Part shown: piece after piece, positions 1 to 8,043 of the stretch
Layout: the number at the start of each line of letters is the position of its first letter
How positions within the stretch are numbered: position 1 is the first letter of the stretch
NCBI GenBank assembly: GCA_029260215.1
Contig: JAJDDQ010000050.1
Span: forward strand, 1-41,236
Length of the DNA: 41,236 bases
Source: Phycisphaerae bacterium
GTDB taxonomy: Bacteria; Planctomycetota; Phycisphaerae; UBA1845
Reading direction: 5' to 3'
Position numbers and translations under genes: made by a program
Notes under the pieces: model-generated
What the model was told of the DNA's origin: nothing
Database searches by the model: none
What the model saw: only the letters and a program-made list of their open reading frames with translations

Positions 1-26
1 TGAACATCGATTCCGATCGACCACAT
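1..26 (-). CDS. IS110-family transposase, N-terminal fragment (left copy)
   Basis: Read on the minus strand, the first eight codons give M-W-S-I-G-I-D-V, then the gene runs off the window. A good ribosome-binding site (AAGGAG, 7 nt spacing) precedes the ATG. An I-G-I-D-V start is typical of IS110-family DEDD recombinases, where this Asp is the first RuvC-like catalytic residue. The same start, with the same upstream 100 bp, appears inverted at the right end of the window, which supports a mobile element rather than a unique gene. The fragment is too short to exclude another RuvC-fold protein. The copy points outward, away from the rest of the window. Confidence 0.6.
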
Positions 27-134
27 AGTGAGTCTCCTTTTTGAGGTTCTGGGGCTTCCATGTCGGGGATACGACCCCCGATTCAAGACCCCGAACGTAC
101 CCAAGGGGAGGCTCGCTTCATAGTTTCACGGTCT
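18..134 (-). mobile_element. Left copy of a terminal inverted duplication: IS110-like upstream end
   Basis: This 117-bp stretch is identical, base for base, to the reverse complement of 41120-41236. It holds the start of the transposase, its ribosome-binding site and the non-coding region upstream. A stable hairpin (stem TCGGGG/CCCCGA, 7-nt loop) lies at 63-81. Identity stops at the foot of a REP-like palindrome, where the two loci carry the palindrome in opposite orientation. That implies an element end at, or a few bases inside, this boundary. IS110 elements are known to encode a bridge RNA in a non-coding end; whether this short region does is not decidable here. Confidence 0.65.
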
Positions 135-237
135 GGCGCAGCCAGGCCGTGGATATTCGCAATCCCCACGGCCTACCGACTGCGCCGGTAGACCGTGCCA
201 CCCTGCACTGCGAATTGCCACCCGTTTTGGGATGCAC
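127..237. repeat. REP-like nested palindrome, copy A (interrupted by the left IS)
   Basis: Positions 127-197 form a 71-nt imperfect palindrome whose ends read CACGGTCT and AGACCGTG. Positions 198-237 are the flank that is shared with the complete copy at 39603-39733 (CCACCC...GGGATGCAC). The opposite flank is missing because IS-like sequence begins at the palindrome foot. Open reading frames through this element are artefacts of its high G+C content. Confidence 0.8.
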
Positions 238-352
238 CCCTGCCGTGCAATCGGGCGGCCTGTCGCTCGCGGTCGGTACGATCGTTGGTTATCATACGGG
301 CGACAATGTGATTCCGTTCACACGTCGCGAAACAACACCGAGGATGACGCTC

Positions 353-826
353 ATGGTTCAGCCGGAACAACTCATGACCGCCGCGATTGAAGCCGCTCGC
401 CAGGGCATCGAAGCCGGTCAATCTCCGTTTGGGGCGGCCATCGCCCTCAAGACAGGTCAACTGGTCGTGGCCACCCACAATCGCGTGCGACTGACCATCG
501 ACCCCAGCGCCCACGCCGAGGTGACCGCCATCCGCGAAGCCTGCGCCAAGCTTCAAACCATCGATCTGAGCGCCTGCGTGATGGCTACCACGTGTGAACC
601 CTGCCCGATGTGCGCTTCCGCCATCCACTGGGCACGTTTGGACGCGGTCTACTTCGGTGCCCGCATCTCCGACGCTGCCGAAGCGGGCTTCAACGAACTG
701 CATCTGCCCATCGAGGAAATCTACGGTCGCGGCAGCAAGGTTGAAGTACACGCCGACATGTGCCGCGCCGAATGCGCCGGACTCTTCAAGGAATGGGCAC
801 AGGGGCCTAATCCTGCACCCTATTGA
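353..826 (+). CDS. guaD: Guanine deaminase-like nucleoside/base deaminase
   Basis: This 157-residue protein of the CMP/dCMP deaminase fold most resembles bacterial GuaD, which hydrolyses guanine to xanthine with a zinc-activated water. The zinc site is complete: HAEVTAIREA supplies His and the proton-shuttling Glu, and EPCPMC supplies two Cys. The stretch DAAEAGF after the Cys motif is characteristic of the GuaD subgroup rather than tRNA adenosine deaminase. I chose the ATG at 353 because GAGG lies 9 nt upstream and the length then matches the family (about 156 aa). An in-frame ATG at 344 has no spaced Shine-Dalgarno. The reading frame stays open further upstream only because it crosses the palindrome and IS end. 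The gene stands alone. Confidence 0.8.
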   Translation: MVQPEQLMTAAIEAARQGIEAGQSPFGAAIALKTGQLVVATHNRVRLTIDPSAHAEVTAIREACAKLQTIDLSACVMATTCEPCPMCASAIHWARLDAVYFGARISDAAEAGFNELHLPIEEIYGRGSKVEVHADMCRAECAGLFKEWAQGPNPAPY

Positions 827-1177
827 TCCTTCGGGGCTCAGCCGGGAAGCTGGCGGTCTCACCGGTTACTAACGCTTTGTCACGCGTGAATTGATGGGTA
901 ATTTGAACCGCGATCGTGCGTTTGAAAATGGGCGTAATGGACGATTGTCTCGGTCCACCGCTTCCTTACGGGCGCGGCTCTGTTTGTCTCTTCACATCGA
1001 ACGACGATTGACAGAGCACTAAAGTCACACTGATGCCGGCGGGGAAGACTTCGGGTTTCGCTGGATATTACGGGTCGAAACGGGGTTGTGGCACGCGGAT
1101 TGCTAACGATAAGGAGGCACCTGCGTATCGGCGGGGGCCTTGTGCGTGTGGGTTTTTTGACCCAAAGGAGGCATGTC
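827..1177. other. Intergenic region with a possible promoter
   Basis: About 350 bp without a convincing gene. A TTGACA hexamer lies at 1008-1013 but no good -10 follows at 16-18 nt. An AAGGAGG at about 1111-1117 looks like a strong ribosome-binding site but has no start codon at a useful distance. The same octamer recurs before the next gene at 1164-1171, suggesting a local duplication or a lost small frame. A small stem (TGGGT/ACCCA) sits just before that second site. Confidence 0.4.
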
Positions 1178-1384
1178 ATGTCGCTCAAATCATTTCATCT
1201 TGTGTTCATTCTGCTGGTAATCGTTGGGGCCGACATTTTCGGAGCATGGGGCGTTGGCCAGTTTCGACAAACCGGCGATCCTGTGATTCTCGCATTGTCG
1301 ATTTTCACGGTGCTGGGCGGGCTTGGTTTGATCTGGTACGTCTACCGGCTTGTACGCAAGTTTGAGTCTGCACATATCGAATAG
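1178..1384 (+). CDS. Small two-helix membrane protein
   Basis: A 68-residue protein with two predicted transmembrane helices (about residues 5-24 and 35-57) joined by a short polar loop, and a basic and acidic tail. The start at 1178 is fixed by a textbook AAAGGAGG at 1164-1171. The frame is open upstream, but the extra residues lack membrane character and a ribosome-binding site. The FHLVFILL-type first helix resembles small planctomycete membrane proteins often found near respiratory genes. No such genes are adjacent here, so the role is unknown. Confidence 0.65.
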   Translation: MSLKSFHLVFILLVIVGADIFGAWGVGQFRQTGDPVILALSIFTVLGGLGLIWYVYRLVRKFESAHIE

Positions 1385-1774
1385 CGATCGCCGTTGCTTT
1401 TCCGGCAGGTTGAAACCTTCCGGGAAAGACCTCGAAGAAAGTCGAAAGCAGAAAATCGACAGCCGACATTGGGCGGGCGCTGCTTTCACGGGGGAGGCCT
1501 TCTGATATCGCGGCGTCCGCTAAACGGCAAACCACGGTTGCACGCACTGACCCTTTGGGGGCTGACCAAGGCCACGCCACAAGAAATGGCCACACCCGCC
1601 ACAACGATTCGGGCGACGCGAGGCACGCCGAACCCCTGCCCGATCTACCGCCAATGGGGCATGAATAGGTGACGGCCCCGCGTATTCGAAGGGTTTTTGG
1701 ACTGCACGCGCAGGCATTAAGCCGCGGTTGGATTACACTGGTCGCCGTCGCCAACGCTTTGAACGGAGCAAACT
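1385..1774. other. Intergenic region carrying direct repeat R1 (left)
   Basis: No gene is supported. Positions 1435-1600 are one arm of a direct repeat described separately. The rest is unassigned G+C-rich sequence leading to the ribosome-binding site of the AlbA_2 gene. Confidence 0.5.
1435..1600. repeat. Direct repeat R1, left arm
   Basis: About 166 bp aligning colinearly with 3486-3651 (constant offset of 2051) at roughly 80 percent identity. The alignment begins at GAAGAAAGTCGAAAGCAG and ends at CAAGAAATGGCC. The two arms enclose the AlbA_2-type gene. Neither arm keeps an undisturbed frame, and the left arm has a stop in the minus frame that is open in the right arm. I therefore read it as a dispersed repeat or a decayed gene remnant rather than a gene. 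Confidence 0.75.
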
Positions 1775-3148
1775 ATGCAACACGCCCTTAATCTGCCAGC
1801 GGATAGCGTCACAGCCCCAAGCATCGTTGAATTCTGCTCGCTCGGGCTTCCAGAAAATGAGCGCCTTGAATACAAGCAAGAGTTCTCTTCCAAGAATACC
1901 GCGAGGAGCGTAGCCAAAGAGGTTTCCGCATTCGCCAACACACAGGGTGGTACGATCCTGTACGGCGTCGAAGAGGATGGTAATCGGAGGCCAGCGTCAG
2001 AGCAGCCCGGGCGAGACCTCGGCAAGAACCCACGGCAAACGGTGCTCACTGCTTGTGCGCAAAAAATCTTTCCGCCTGTACACGTGGAGGTATCCGAATA
2101 CGTCAGGGACAGCGACGATGATTCACAAGGGTTCCTTGTCGTGCGTGTCCCCCTAAGTGAAGACGTTCACCGTGTGCTTGGCGACGGTACAGGCGTGTAC
2201 ATCCGAATGGCTGACCAGTCTGAGCCTGTTCCCGCGCCGCTTGATACAATTGAGCTTTTGTTGAACCGACGTCGCCTTGCCCGCGAGCAACAGACGATCC
2301 GTCGTTTAGGGGCGATGGAATGCTTGCGTCTCGTTGTTGGCCCAGAGGAACAATGGGAAATGCGCGGCGGCGTAGTTTGGGTCTCCATCGGACCGGACGT
2401 GCTCGCGGAACGAATTGTCGCGAATGTTCGGGACCTTCAGGACAAACACGAAGACTACGTAATTCGATCCCAATACTTCCGAGACAGTAATTTCCCGGTT
2501 GACAGAACAGATCATTTACGTGGCTACTTGGACGGTGTCTATTCCGTCGGATACTCGCAAGATCATGGCGGTGCGATGGATGTGTTTGGAAACATTGCGG
2601 CGTTTTCGTGTTTGGCGAGATCGGGTGATCGATTCGAGTGGCCGTTGCACGATGAGGAAGTGAATCGGATAGGGCTGCGAATCGCGCTGCGATGGGGACG
2701 CGATCAGGATGCCTTTCTATCGGTACGCGCAGAAATGCTGGCCGAACGCCTGTTTGCGTCGATAAACGCAGCTCGCCAATTCGCCACGGCGACACAATTC
2801 GCGGGCGTACTACGCGGCAATGTTCGGGCGATCAGCAATCTTGTCCCAATCACTTGTAAAGGCAACTGGCAACGGAATGTTGTCGGCTGGTGTCCGACGA
2901 CAGAAGAAATCTGCTTCGACTTCACGCTGAGTACCGAAGAAATCCGAGACGTCTCGACGATCGCGACTCCTGTTGATGACGTCTTTCAGCGATTGATGTG
3001 GGCGTGGGGTTGCACGACAGAGGCAGCTTTCGAACAGGCAATCATCCTTGGCGAACGAAACCATTTCGGATCGAAGGCTTGCGCTCAATGCGATACCAAC
3101 GTGTCGCTCAATCGAACACTGTGTCCAAACTGCGGGAAGCGACGATGA
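1775..3148 (+). CDS. AlbA_2 (Schlafen-type) domain protein with C-terminal zinc ribbon
   Basis: A 457-residue protein. Residues about 25-135 match the AlbA_2/Schlafen nucleic-acid-binding fold: a leading ExK motif (LEYKQEF), then AFANTQGGTILYGVEEDG. The middle 250 residues are unassigned. The C-terminus ends in a treble-clef or zinc-ribbon motif with two CxxC pairs (CAQC and CPNC). The start is set by GGAG at 1765-1768, 6 nt before the ATG. AlbA_2 proteins in bacteria are often annotated as transcriptional regulators or ATP-binding proteins, and some occur in defence loci. The gene looks less G+C-rich than its neighbours and is enclosed by direct repeats, both consistent with acquisition. It has no operon partner. 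Confidence 0.75.
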   Translation: MQHALNLPADSVTAPSIVEFCSLGLPENERLEYKQEFSSKNTARSVAKEVSAFANTQGGTILYGVEEDGNRRPASEQPGRDLGKNPRQTVLTACAQKIFPPVHVEVSEYVRDSDDDSQGFLVVRVPLSEDVHRVLGDGTGVYIRMADQSEPVPAPLDTIELLLNRRRLAREQQTIRRLGAMECLRLVVGPEEQWEMRGGVVWVSIGPDVLAERIVANVRDLQDKHEDYVIRSQYFRDSNFPVDRTDHLRGYLDGVYSVGYSQDHGGAMDVFGNIAAFSCLARSGDRFEWPLHDEEVNRIGLRIALRWGRDQDAFLSVRAEMLAERLFASINAARQFATATQFAGVLRGNVRAISNLVPITCKGNWQRNVVGWCPTTEEICFDFTLSTEEIRDVSTIATPVDDVFQRLMWAWGCTTEAAFEQAIILGERNHFGSKACAQCDTNVSLNRTLCPNCGKRR

Positions 3149-3712
3149 ATCAACCGCTACCGTGCCTGCCTCGCCACCGACCCGCCGACCAAGCCACGAA
3201 CACGAACGTGGAAGGGATCCGATGACGACCTTTTGGAAATAGGGAATAGGGAAACATGAGACAGTCCCGAGAGGCACTGCCGGTTATTTGGCAAGGACTT
3301 ACATCAATTTTCCTTTCCGCTGTTCGGCTTTGGCTTGGGCGCGTGGTTTGGTGGGTAACGCATGCTCTTGGGGTCGGCGTTTGATCGCGCGCGGTTTGGG
3401 CGGTTGCCGACAACTTGCTGTACCATTCCGGCGGCGATGAGTCGGGCGGCCAACGCGCCGTCGCCCAGAGACACAAGAAGCCCTTGAAGAAAGTCGAAAG
3501 CAGAAAACCGACAGTCGACATTGGGCGGGAGCTGTTTCCACAGGGAACACATTCTGACATCGTAGCCTCCGCTAAACGGCAAGCCACGGTCACACCTACT
3601 GGCCCTTTCGGGACTGAGCAGGCCGTACCGCAAGAAATGGCCGCACCCCGCGCCTCGCGGGTGGGGGTTGTCCGCGTTGACTTTCCCGCGTTGGTTCGGG
3701 AAAATCGGTGGG
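3149..3712. other. Intergenic region with direct repeat R1 (right) and no clear gene
   Basis: 564 bp. After the AlbA_2 gene comes a stretch with GGGAATAGGGAAAC-like short repeats, then unassigned sequence, then the right arm of R1 (3486-3651). A minus-strand frame of about 190 codons crosses the arm and the start of the next gene but has no recognisable domain or ribosome-binding site, so I do not call it. Confidence 0.5.
3486..3651. repeat. Direct repeat R1, right arm
   Basis: The partner of 1435-1600 in the same orientation. Shared blocks include AAGTCGAAAGCAGAAAA, GACATTGGGCGGG, TCCGCTAAACGGCAA and CAAGAAATGGCC. Together the arms frame a 1.9-kb segment containing only the AlbA_2-type gene. 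Confidence 0.75.
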
Positions 3713-4597
3713 ATGAGCACGTCGATACGCACGCTTACCCTTCGCACTTTGGCTGCGTGGGCGTTGGTGTTCTTTGCCGGTGGGTGTGCGCAATTCCGCT
3801 GGGACTTCTGGAACACGCCGGCCAAAGATTCTCTTGCCAATTCCGAACTGACCCGTGTCCCCATCGAGGACAATCCGCTGGCGCGCCGCCGATTGGCTGA
3901 CGAAGCCCGCCCGGTCGTTGTTCAATTGATGTTCGACGTGTCGCGCGCGATCGTGCCGGCGGACAAGATGGTCGCGGTGCGCAAGGAATTATGGCGGCAT
4001 GCGGACGCTCTGCGCCTGTCGCCCGCCCGGGCAGCCGATCTGGCCCGCAACGGCTTCCACATCGGCGTGGCTGACGCGAGGGGTCGGGAGGCTGTTCGGA
4101 AGGTGCTTGATTCCGTCGGTGCCCGCTTTGAGCGGAAGCGACACATTGTGCAAAACGGTGTTCCGCTCACGCTGGACCTGGGCGGGATGACTTCGGGCGA
4201 GGATGTTTTTTACCTGCCCGCCAACGCCGGACCCGTAGGCACGACCTTCACCGGTGCGACCAGGCTTCTGCATGTCGATTATGAGGTATCCCTTGGTGCC
4301 CGGGCGGTCACCACGCTGATCCTGACGTGGGAGCTTTTCAAGGAAAGCGAGGGGCAATCCTGGAATATTCAGGATGGCCAACCCCGGTATCAAAAAAAGT
4401 ACGAAGGCAAGGTGTATAATGAGATGGCTGCGACATTTGACGTTCCGACTGGCGAAGCCATCCTCGTCGGGCCGATTGACGGGATAAGGCGAAGTTGGAC
4501 ACTTGGTGGTACGATGCTGACGGACACTCTGACCGGCGAAAAATGGGAGACCATCCTGTGCATTGAGCCGGTGCTGGTTCGGTTCGCAACGGAATGA
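3713..4597 (+). CDS. Putative lipoprotein of unknown function
   Basis: A 294-residue protein with a lipoprotein signal: basic start, hydrophobic stretch about residues 13-22, and lipobox AGGC with Cys25. The frame is open upstream, but the ATG at 3713 places the signal correctly. The Shine-Dalgarno is weak. The body has no transmembrane helix and no family I can name. It ends in a beta-rich part (SWTLGGTMLTDTL). The stop overlaps the start of the following histidine kinase by four bases (ATGA at 4594-4597), so the two are translationally coupled. The lipoprotein may act with that kinase, but nothing in the sequence shows how. Confidence 0.7.
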   Translation: MSTSIRTLTLRTLAAWALVFFAGGCAQFRWDFWNTPAKDSLANSELTRVPIEDNPLARRRLADEARPVVVQLMFDVSRAIVPADKMVAVRKELWRHADALRLSPARAADLARNGFHIGVADARGREAVRKVLDSVGARFERKRHIVQNGVPLTLDLGGMTSGEDVFYLPANAGPVGTTFTGATRLLHVDYEVSLGARAVTTLILTWELFKESEGQSWNIQDGQPRYQKKYEGKVYNEMAATFDVPTGEAILVGPIDGIRRSWTLGGTMLTDTLTGEKWETILCIEPVLVRFATE

Positions 4598-5721
4598 GCA
4601 CGATGATGGAAGAAAGCCATCCCAGGACATCGGAGGCGGTGCAAAGCGAGGCTGAGTCCGCGCTCTATCGCCAAATGGTTCAAAACGCGGGGGTCGCTAT
4701 GGTATCGAGCGACGATGCGTTGCACATTCGTACGTGGAACAATGCAGCGGCGGCGATGTTCGGTGCATCGGCTGAGAGCATGGTCGGAGCCTCGATCGTG
4801 TCGGTGATTCCGAACGAGGGGCGGGAGCAAGGCCGACAGTTGATCGCCCGGACGCTGGACGTCGGCACGTCTGACAGCTTTGAATTTGATCACCACGATG
4901 CCCAAGGGCAACCCTGCACACTGCTGGTTATCGTCTCACCGATTATCGACGACGACGGCCGGCGTACCGGTGTGCTGGCTTGTTTTCGCGATGTCACGGT
5001 TCGCGTGCGCATGGCTGCCGAACTCGCTCAGCAGGGCAAGATGGCTTCTTTGGGACGGATGGCCGGCGCGCTCGCTCACCATTACAACAACACGCTGGGC
5101 GGTGCGGTGACCAGCATCGATTTCGCGCTGGCTACCGACAGCCCGACACTACAGGCTCGATCGCTCAGGCAGACCAGCGAAGCGTTGGCCCGCACGACGA
5201 GGATCACAGACTGTCTTCTCGCGTTCGCAGAGGGGGATACACGACACCTGGACGAGTGCGATCTGACCGAGTTGATTTTCTCCGTAACGGATTACATGGA
5301 ACCGGAGATGGCTGCTCAAGGTGTTGAGATGACGTTGTCGCTGGAGGCTGACCGCGTCACGCGGGTGCCGCGTGCCCAACTTGTGACAGTGCTCGAAAAT
5401 GTTCTGCACAACGCCGTAGACGCCATGCCCAACGGCGGAACCGTGACCATTTCCACCTATTTCGACGATGACGACGTTGTCCTGGCGATTGACGATACGG
5501 GCTGCGGCATGGATGCGTCGCACCTGACGCACGTTTTCGAGCCGTTTTTCACCACCAAGGCGTCGGAATCGCTCGATTTTGAGGGTCATCCGGGTTTGGG
5601 GCTTACCGTGGTCCACGGGATTCTCAAGACGCTGGGGCTGCCGATTCTGGTCGAATCGAATGTGGGCCGATCGACCACGGTCACGATTCGCTTCCGAGCA
5701 ACCCCGGATTCGGACTCGTAA
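4594..5721 (+). CDS. PAS-domain sensor histidine kinase (soluble)
   Basis: A 375-residue kinase without transmembrane helices. Residues about 25-135 form a PAS domain (TWNNAAAAMFG at 47-57; ending ACFRDVTVR). The phosphoacceptor motif is ALAHHYNNTL, with the likely phospho-His at 162. The HATPase_c domain has an N box (LENVLHNAVDAM, 267-278), G1 (DDTGCGMD), F box (FEPFFTTK) and G2 (GLGLTVVHG). The residue after the phospho-His is His rather than Glu/Asp, a variant seen in other kinases of the HxFNN group. No response regulator is adjacent, so the partner must be elsewhere. The kinase is coupled to the upstream lipoprotein by a 4-nt overlap. Confidence 0.9.
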   Translation: MSTMMEESHPRTSEAVQSEAESALYRQMVQNAGVAMVSSDDALHIRTWNNAAAAMFGASAESMVGASIVSVIPNEGREQGRQLIARTLDVGTSDSFEFDHHDAQGQPCTLLVIVSPIIDDDGRRTGVLACFRDVTVRVRMAAELAQQGKMASLGRMAGALAHHYNNTLGGAVTSIDFALATDSPTLQARSLRQTSEALARTTRITDCLLAFAEGDTRHLDECDLTELIFSVTDYMEPEMAAQGVEMTLSLEADRVTRVPRAQLVTVLENVLHNAVDAMPNGGTVTISTYFDDDDVVLAIDDTGCGMDASHLTHVFEPFFTTKASESLDFEGHPGLGLTVVHGILKTLGLPILVESNVGRSTTVTIRFRATPDSDS

Positions 5722-5803
5722 GTCGCACCGATTCCTCCCTGACGCTGAATTTGCACTGGAAAACGTTCTCTATTTCGTGGTGTGTCCGAATGCGCGTTTG
5801 AGT

Positions 5804-5809
5804 TATAAT
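5804..5809 (+). promoter_or_regulatory. Perfect -10 hexamer upstream of the DUF1571 gene
   Basis: TATAAT stands out in a G+C-rich intergenic region 139 nt before the next start codon. No good -35 hexamer lies 16-18 nt upstream, so this is only a candidate. Confidence 0.3.
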
Positions 5810-5947
5810 CCATACTGTGTGAGGGGCTTGTGATTGGTGCGGTCGGTCGTTCTGACTTAGTCAGTCTTGCTTTAATTTGATCGGTCGGCGTGAATATGCG
5901 CCGCCGGTGCCGGGGTCGCGGCCTGTGTCGCGCGAGGGACGCTCCAT

Positions 5948-6829
5948 ATGATAATTAGCTGTTGGTTGGGTTTCTCGCTCATGGTGGGTGTGGTGTCGCA
6001 GGTGCCGCCCGACGCGAGCGTCGAAGCCGGTGCATCCACGGTGGCGAAGCGGTTCGTGCCGTCGCCTGTCGGTTTTGGCGAGCGTGCGAAGAAGCCGGGA
6101 CAGGCTGCTTCGGAAGACGAGCTGGCGAAAATGGCGGAGGCGGACCCGCTGGGATTCCTTCGATTCTGCCGGGCTGACTATCTGCGTCGCGATACGAAGG
6201 ATTACACCTGTCGTTTCAACAAGCGCGAGAACGTGGGCGGACGTCTCCACGCCAAGGAGACCATCCGCGTGCGCTGCCGGGAAAAACCGTTCAGCGTGGA
6301 CATGGTTTGGGTCAAGAACGCGTCAGCGGCTGAGCGGGCGATGTATGTCGAGGGTGCGTGGAAGGATAAGAAGGGCAACAGCCTCGCCTGGGTCAAGCCC
6401 AAGGGTGCGATTCTTCAACTCATCGTGCCCAAGATCAAGCAGCCGATTCACGGCAAGCGTGCCAGGAAAGCCGCCCGCCGTTCGATCGATCAATTCGGAT
6501 TTCGCAACACGCTGGACCTGCTGATTCGTTACGCGGAGCGCGCGTACGCGAACGGTGAACTGGAATTGAACATGGTCGGCGAAGGAATGATCGACGGTCG
6601 GCCGACGTGGGTTTTTGAGCGGTTTCTTCCCTACTCGGAGACTCGGAAGACCTATCCGGACGCCCTGCTGCGTTACCACATTGATCGTGAGTGGCTCGTG
6701 CCGGTGGCGTGCTACGCCTACGCGGATCGCGCGGGCAAGAAACTCCTCGGCAGCTATGAGTTTGGCGATGTCAGGTTCAATGTCGGCTTGACCAACCGCG
6801 ACTTCGATCCCAGCAAACCGGGGTTCTAA
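5948..6829 (+). CDS. DUF1571 exported protein
   Basis: A 293-residue protein with an N-terminal hydrophobic signal (residues 1-17), then a low-complexity linker and a DUF1571 domain. The domain hallmarks are present: DYTCRFNKRENVGGRL, KPFSVDMVWV, AMYVEGAWKDKKGN, and the repeated pattern around IDQFGFRNTLDLLIRYAERA. DUF1571 is largely restricted to Planctomycetota and related phyla, and its function is unknown. The LolA-like beta pattern (a protein that may bind lipid) is an inference from fold predictions in the family, not visible here. The start follows GAGGGA by about 12 nt. The gene is monocistronic. Confidence 0.75.
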   Translation: MIISCWLGFSLMVGVVSQVPPDASVEAGASTVAKRFVPSPVGFGERAKKPGQAASEDELAKMAEADPLGFLRFCRADYLRRDTKDYTCRFNKRENVGGRLHAKETIRVRCREKPFSVDMVWVKNASAAERAMYVEGAWKDKKGNSLAWVKPKGAILQLIVPKIKQPIHGKRARKAARRSIDQFGFRNTLDLLIRYAERAYANGELELNMVGEGMIDGRPTWVFERFLPYSETRKTYPDALLRYHIDREWLVPVACYAYADRAGKKLLGSYEFGDVRFNVGLTNRDFDPSKPGF

Positions 6830-6853
6830 GGCGGTTTGGGTTCGTGCTGTGGC

Positions 6854-6880
6854 GAGCCGCGCGCTTCAGCTCGCGCGGAC
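6854..6880. repeat. GAGCCGCG hairpin repeat, copy 1
   Basis: A 27-nt hairpin (stem CCGCGCG/CGCGCGG, loop around CTTCAG) just after the DUF1571 stop. The second copy at 21841-21867 keeps both 7-8-nt ends and the CTTCAG centre, while the stem bases between them differ in a paired way. It could serve as a terminator stem, but no T-tract follows. Confidence 0.6.
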
Positions 6881-6970
6881 TTGGACTCGGTTGCACGGCG
6901 CCCCTTCTCAGTCCCGAAATCTCGCCATTCTTGACCCTGTCGCGGGCGAGACCTATTCTTGGACACCACT

Positions 6971-8020
6971 ATGACTACCACCAACGAAATCAGTCTCGTT
7001 ACCGGCGCGAGCGGTCTGCTCGGCAGTCACCTTGTCGAGCAGCTTCGCCGCCGCGGTCGATCGGTCCGGGCGCTCGTGCGTGAGGGCAGCGACAGGAGTT
7101 GGCTTCGCACGCAGGACGTGGAATTCGCCGTGGGCGATGTGGCTGACCGCGCGTCGTTGGCTGCTGCGTGCGCGGGCGTGAGTACGGTGTACCACGCCGC
7201 AGCCCGCGTGGGCGACTGGGGCCCTTGGCGAGAATTCGTCAGCATCTCGATCGAAGGCACGCGCAACATGATCGATGCCGCCGCCGATGCGGGCGTGAAA
7301 CGGTTTTTGCACATCAGCTCCATCAGCGCCTATGGTCACGTTGACGGCGAAGGCCTGGTGCTTGATGAGACCGCGCCGCTGGGTCGGTGTTTGAACAAGT
7401 GGAGCTATTACAGTCGCGCGAAGGTTGCAGCCGAGGAGATCGTATGGGAGGCGCATCGCGCGGGGCGGATCGCGACGACGGTGATTCGCCCAAGTTGGCT
7501 TTACGGACCCAGGGATCGCGCGAGCCTTCAGCGTCTGATCACGGCCATTCGCAACCGGAAGACAAAGTTGATCGGCGACGGCAACAACCGTTTGAATCTC
7601 GTGCATGCCGCGAATGTGGCTGAGGGCGCGATATTGGCCGTCGATTCCGAACAGGCAGCCGGGCAGGCGTACAACTGTTGCAACGATGGCGTGATTACGC
7701 AGGCTGAGTTCTTCAACGCGGTGGCAGCCGCCATCGGCGAGCCGCCCGTTACGAAGAAAGTTCCCTACAAAGTGGTCAAGACAGCCGCGTTGGTCTTTGA
7801 GATCATCGGGCACCTCTTCGGTCAAAAGAAGCCGCCATTGGTTACCCGTTATTCCGTCTGGCTGATGGGGCGACGGTGTTTCTTTTCCGCCGAGAAAGCC
7901 CGCAAGGAGCTGGGTTGGAAATCGACCATCGGCTACAAGGAGGGCATCCCCGCCGCCGTCCGATGGTACTTGCAGGAGTCGCAAGGCGCGGTGTCGCCGT
8001 CCGCCGTCGCAGCCGCCTAA
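6971..8020 (+). CDS. NAD(P)-dependent epimerase / 3-beta-HSD-type extended SDR
   Basis: A 349-residue extended short-chain dehydrogenase. The nucleotide-binding motif GASGLLGS (12-19) opens the Rossmann fold. ISSISAYG holds the catalytic Ser, and YSRAK gives the Tyr-x-x-x-Lys pair. The downstream RPSWLYGPRDRASL segment matches the sterol dehydrogenase/UDP-sugar epimerase group. The substrate cannot be fixed and could be a nucleotide sugar, dihydroflavonol-like alcohol or sterol/hopanoid. I chose the ATG at 6971; a TTG at 6959 is in frame but adds nothing. The gene converges on the ligase gene, with only 23 bp between the stops. Confidence 0.85.
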   Translation: MTTTNEISLVTGASGLLGSHLVEQLRRRGRSVRALVREGSDRSWLRTQDVEFAVGDVADRASLAAACAGVSTVYHAAARVGDWGPWREFVSISIEGTRNMIDAAADAGVKRFLHISSISAYGHVDGEGLVLDETAPLGRCLNKWSYYSRAKVAAEEIVWEAHRAGRIATTVIRPSWLYGPRDRASLQRLITAIRNRKTKLIGDGNNRLNLVHAANVAEGAILAVDSEQAAGQAYNCCNDGVITQAEFFNAVAAAIGEPPVTKKVPYKVVKTAALVFEIIGHLFGQKKPPLVTRYSVWLMGRRCFFSAEKARKELGWKSTIGYKEGIPAAVRWYLQESQGAVSPSAVAAA

Positions 8021-8043
8021 CCGACCGTCGTTTCGCTATGGTT

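Noticed and set aside
41-352. N-terminal extension of the deaminase frame
   Set aside because: It runs through the IS end and the REP-like palindrome. The same peptide-like sequence appears at other copies of the repeat, and the real ribosome-binding site lies at 340-343.
3304-3873. A minus-strand gene of about 190 codons over the right R1 arm
   Set aside because: There is no ribosome-binding site and no domain. The matching frame in the left R1 arm has a stop, and it overlaps the lipoprotein signal on the other strand.
4594-5721. The histidine kinase as inactive because HHYNN replaces the usual H-E/D
   Set aside because: His after the phospho-His occurs in other kinases of this group, and all ATP-binding boxes are intact.
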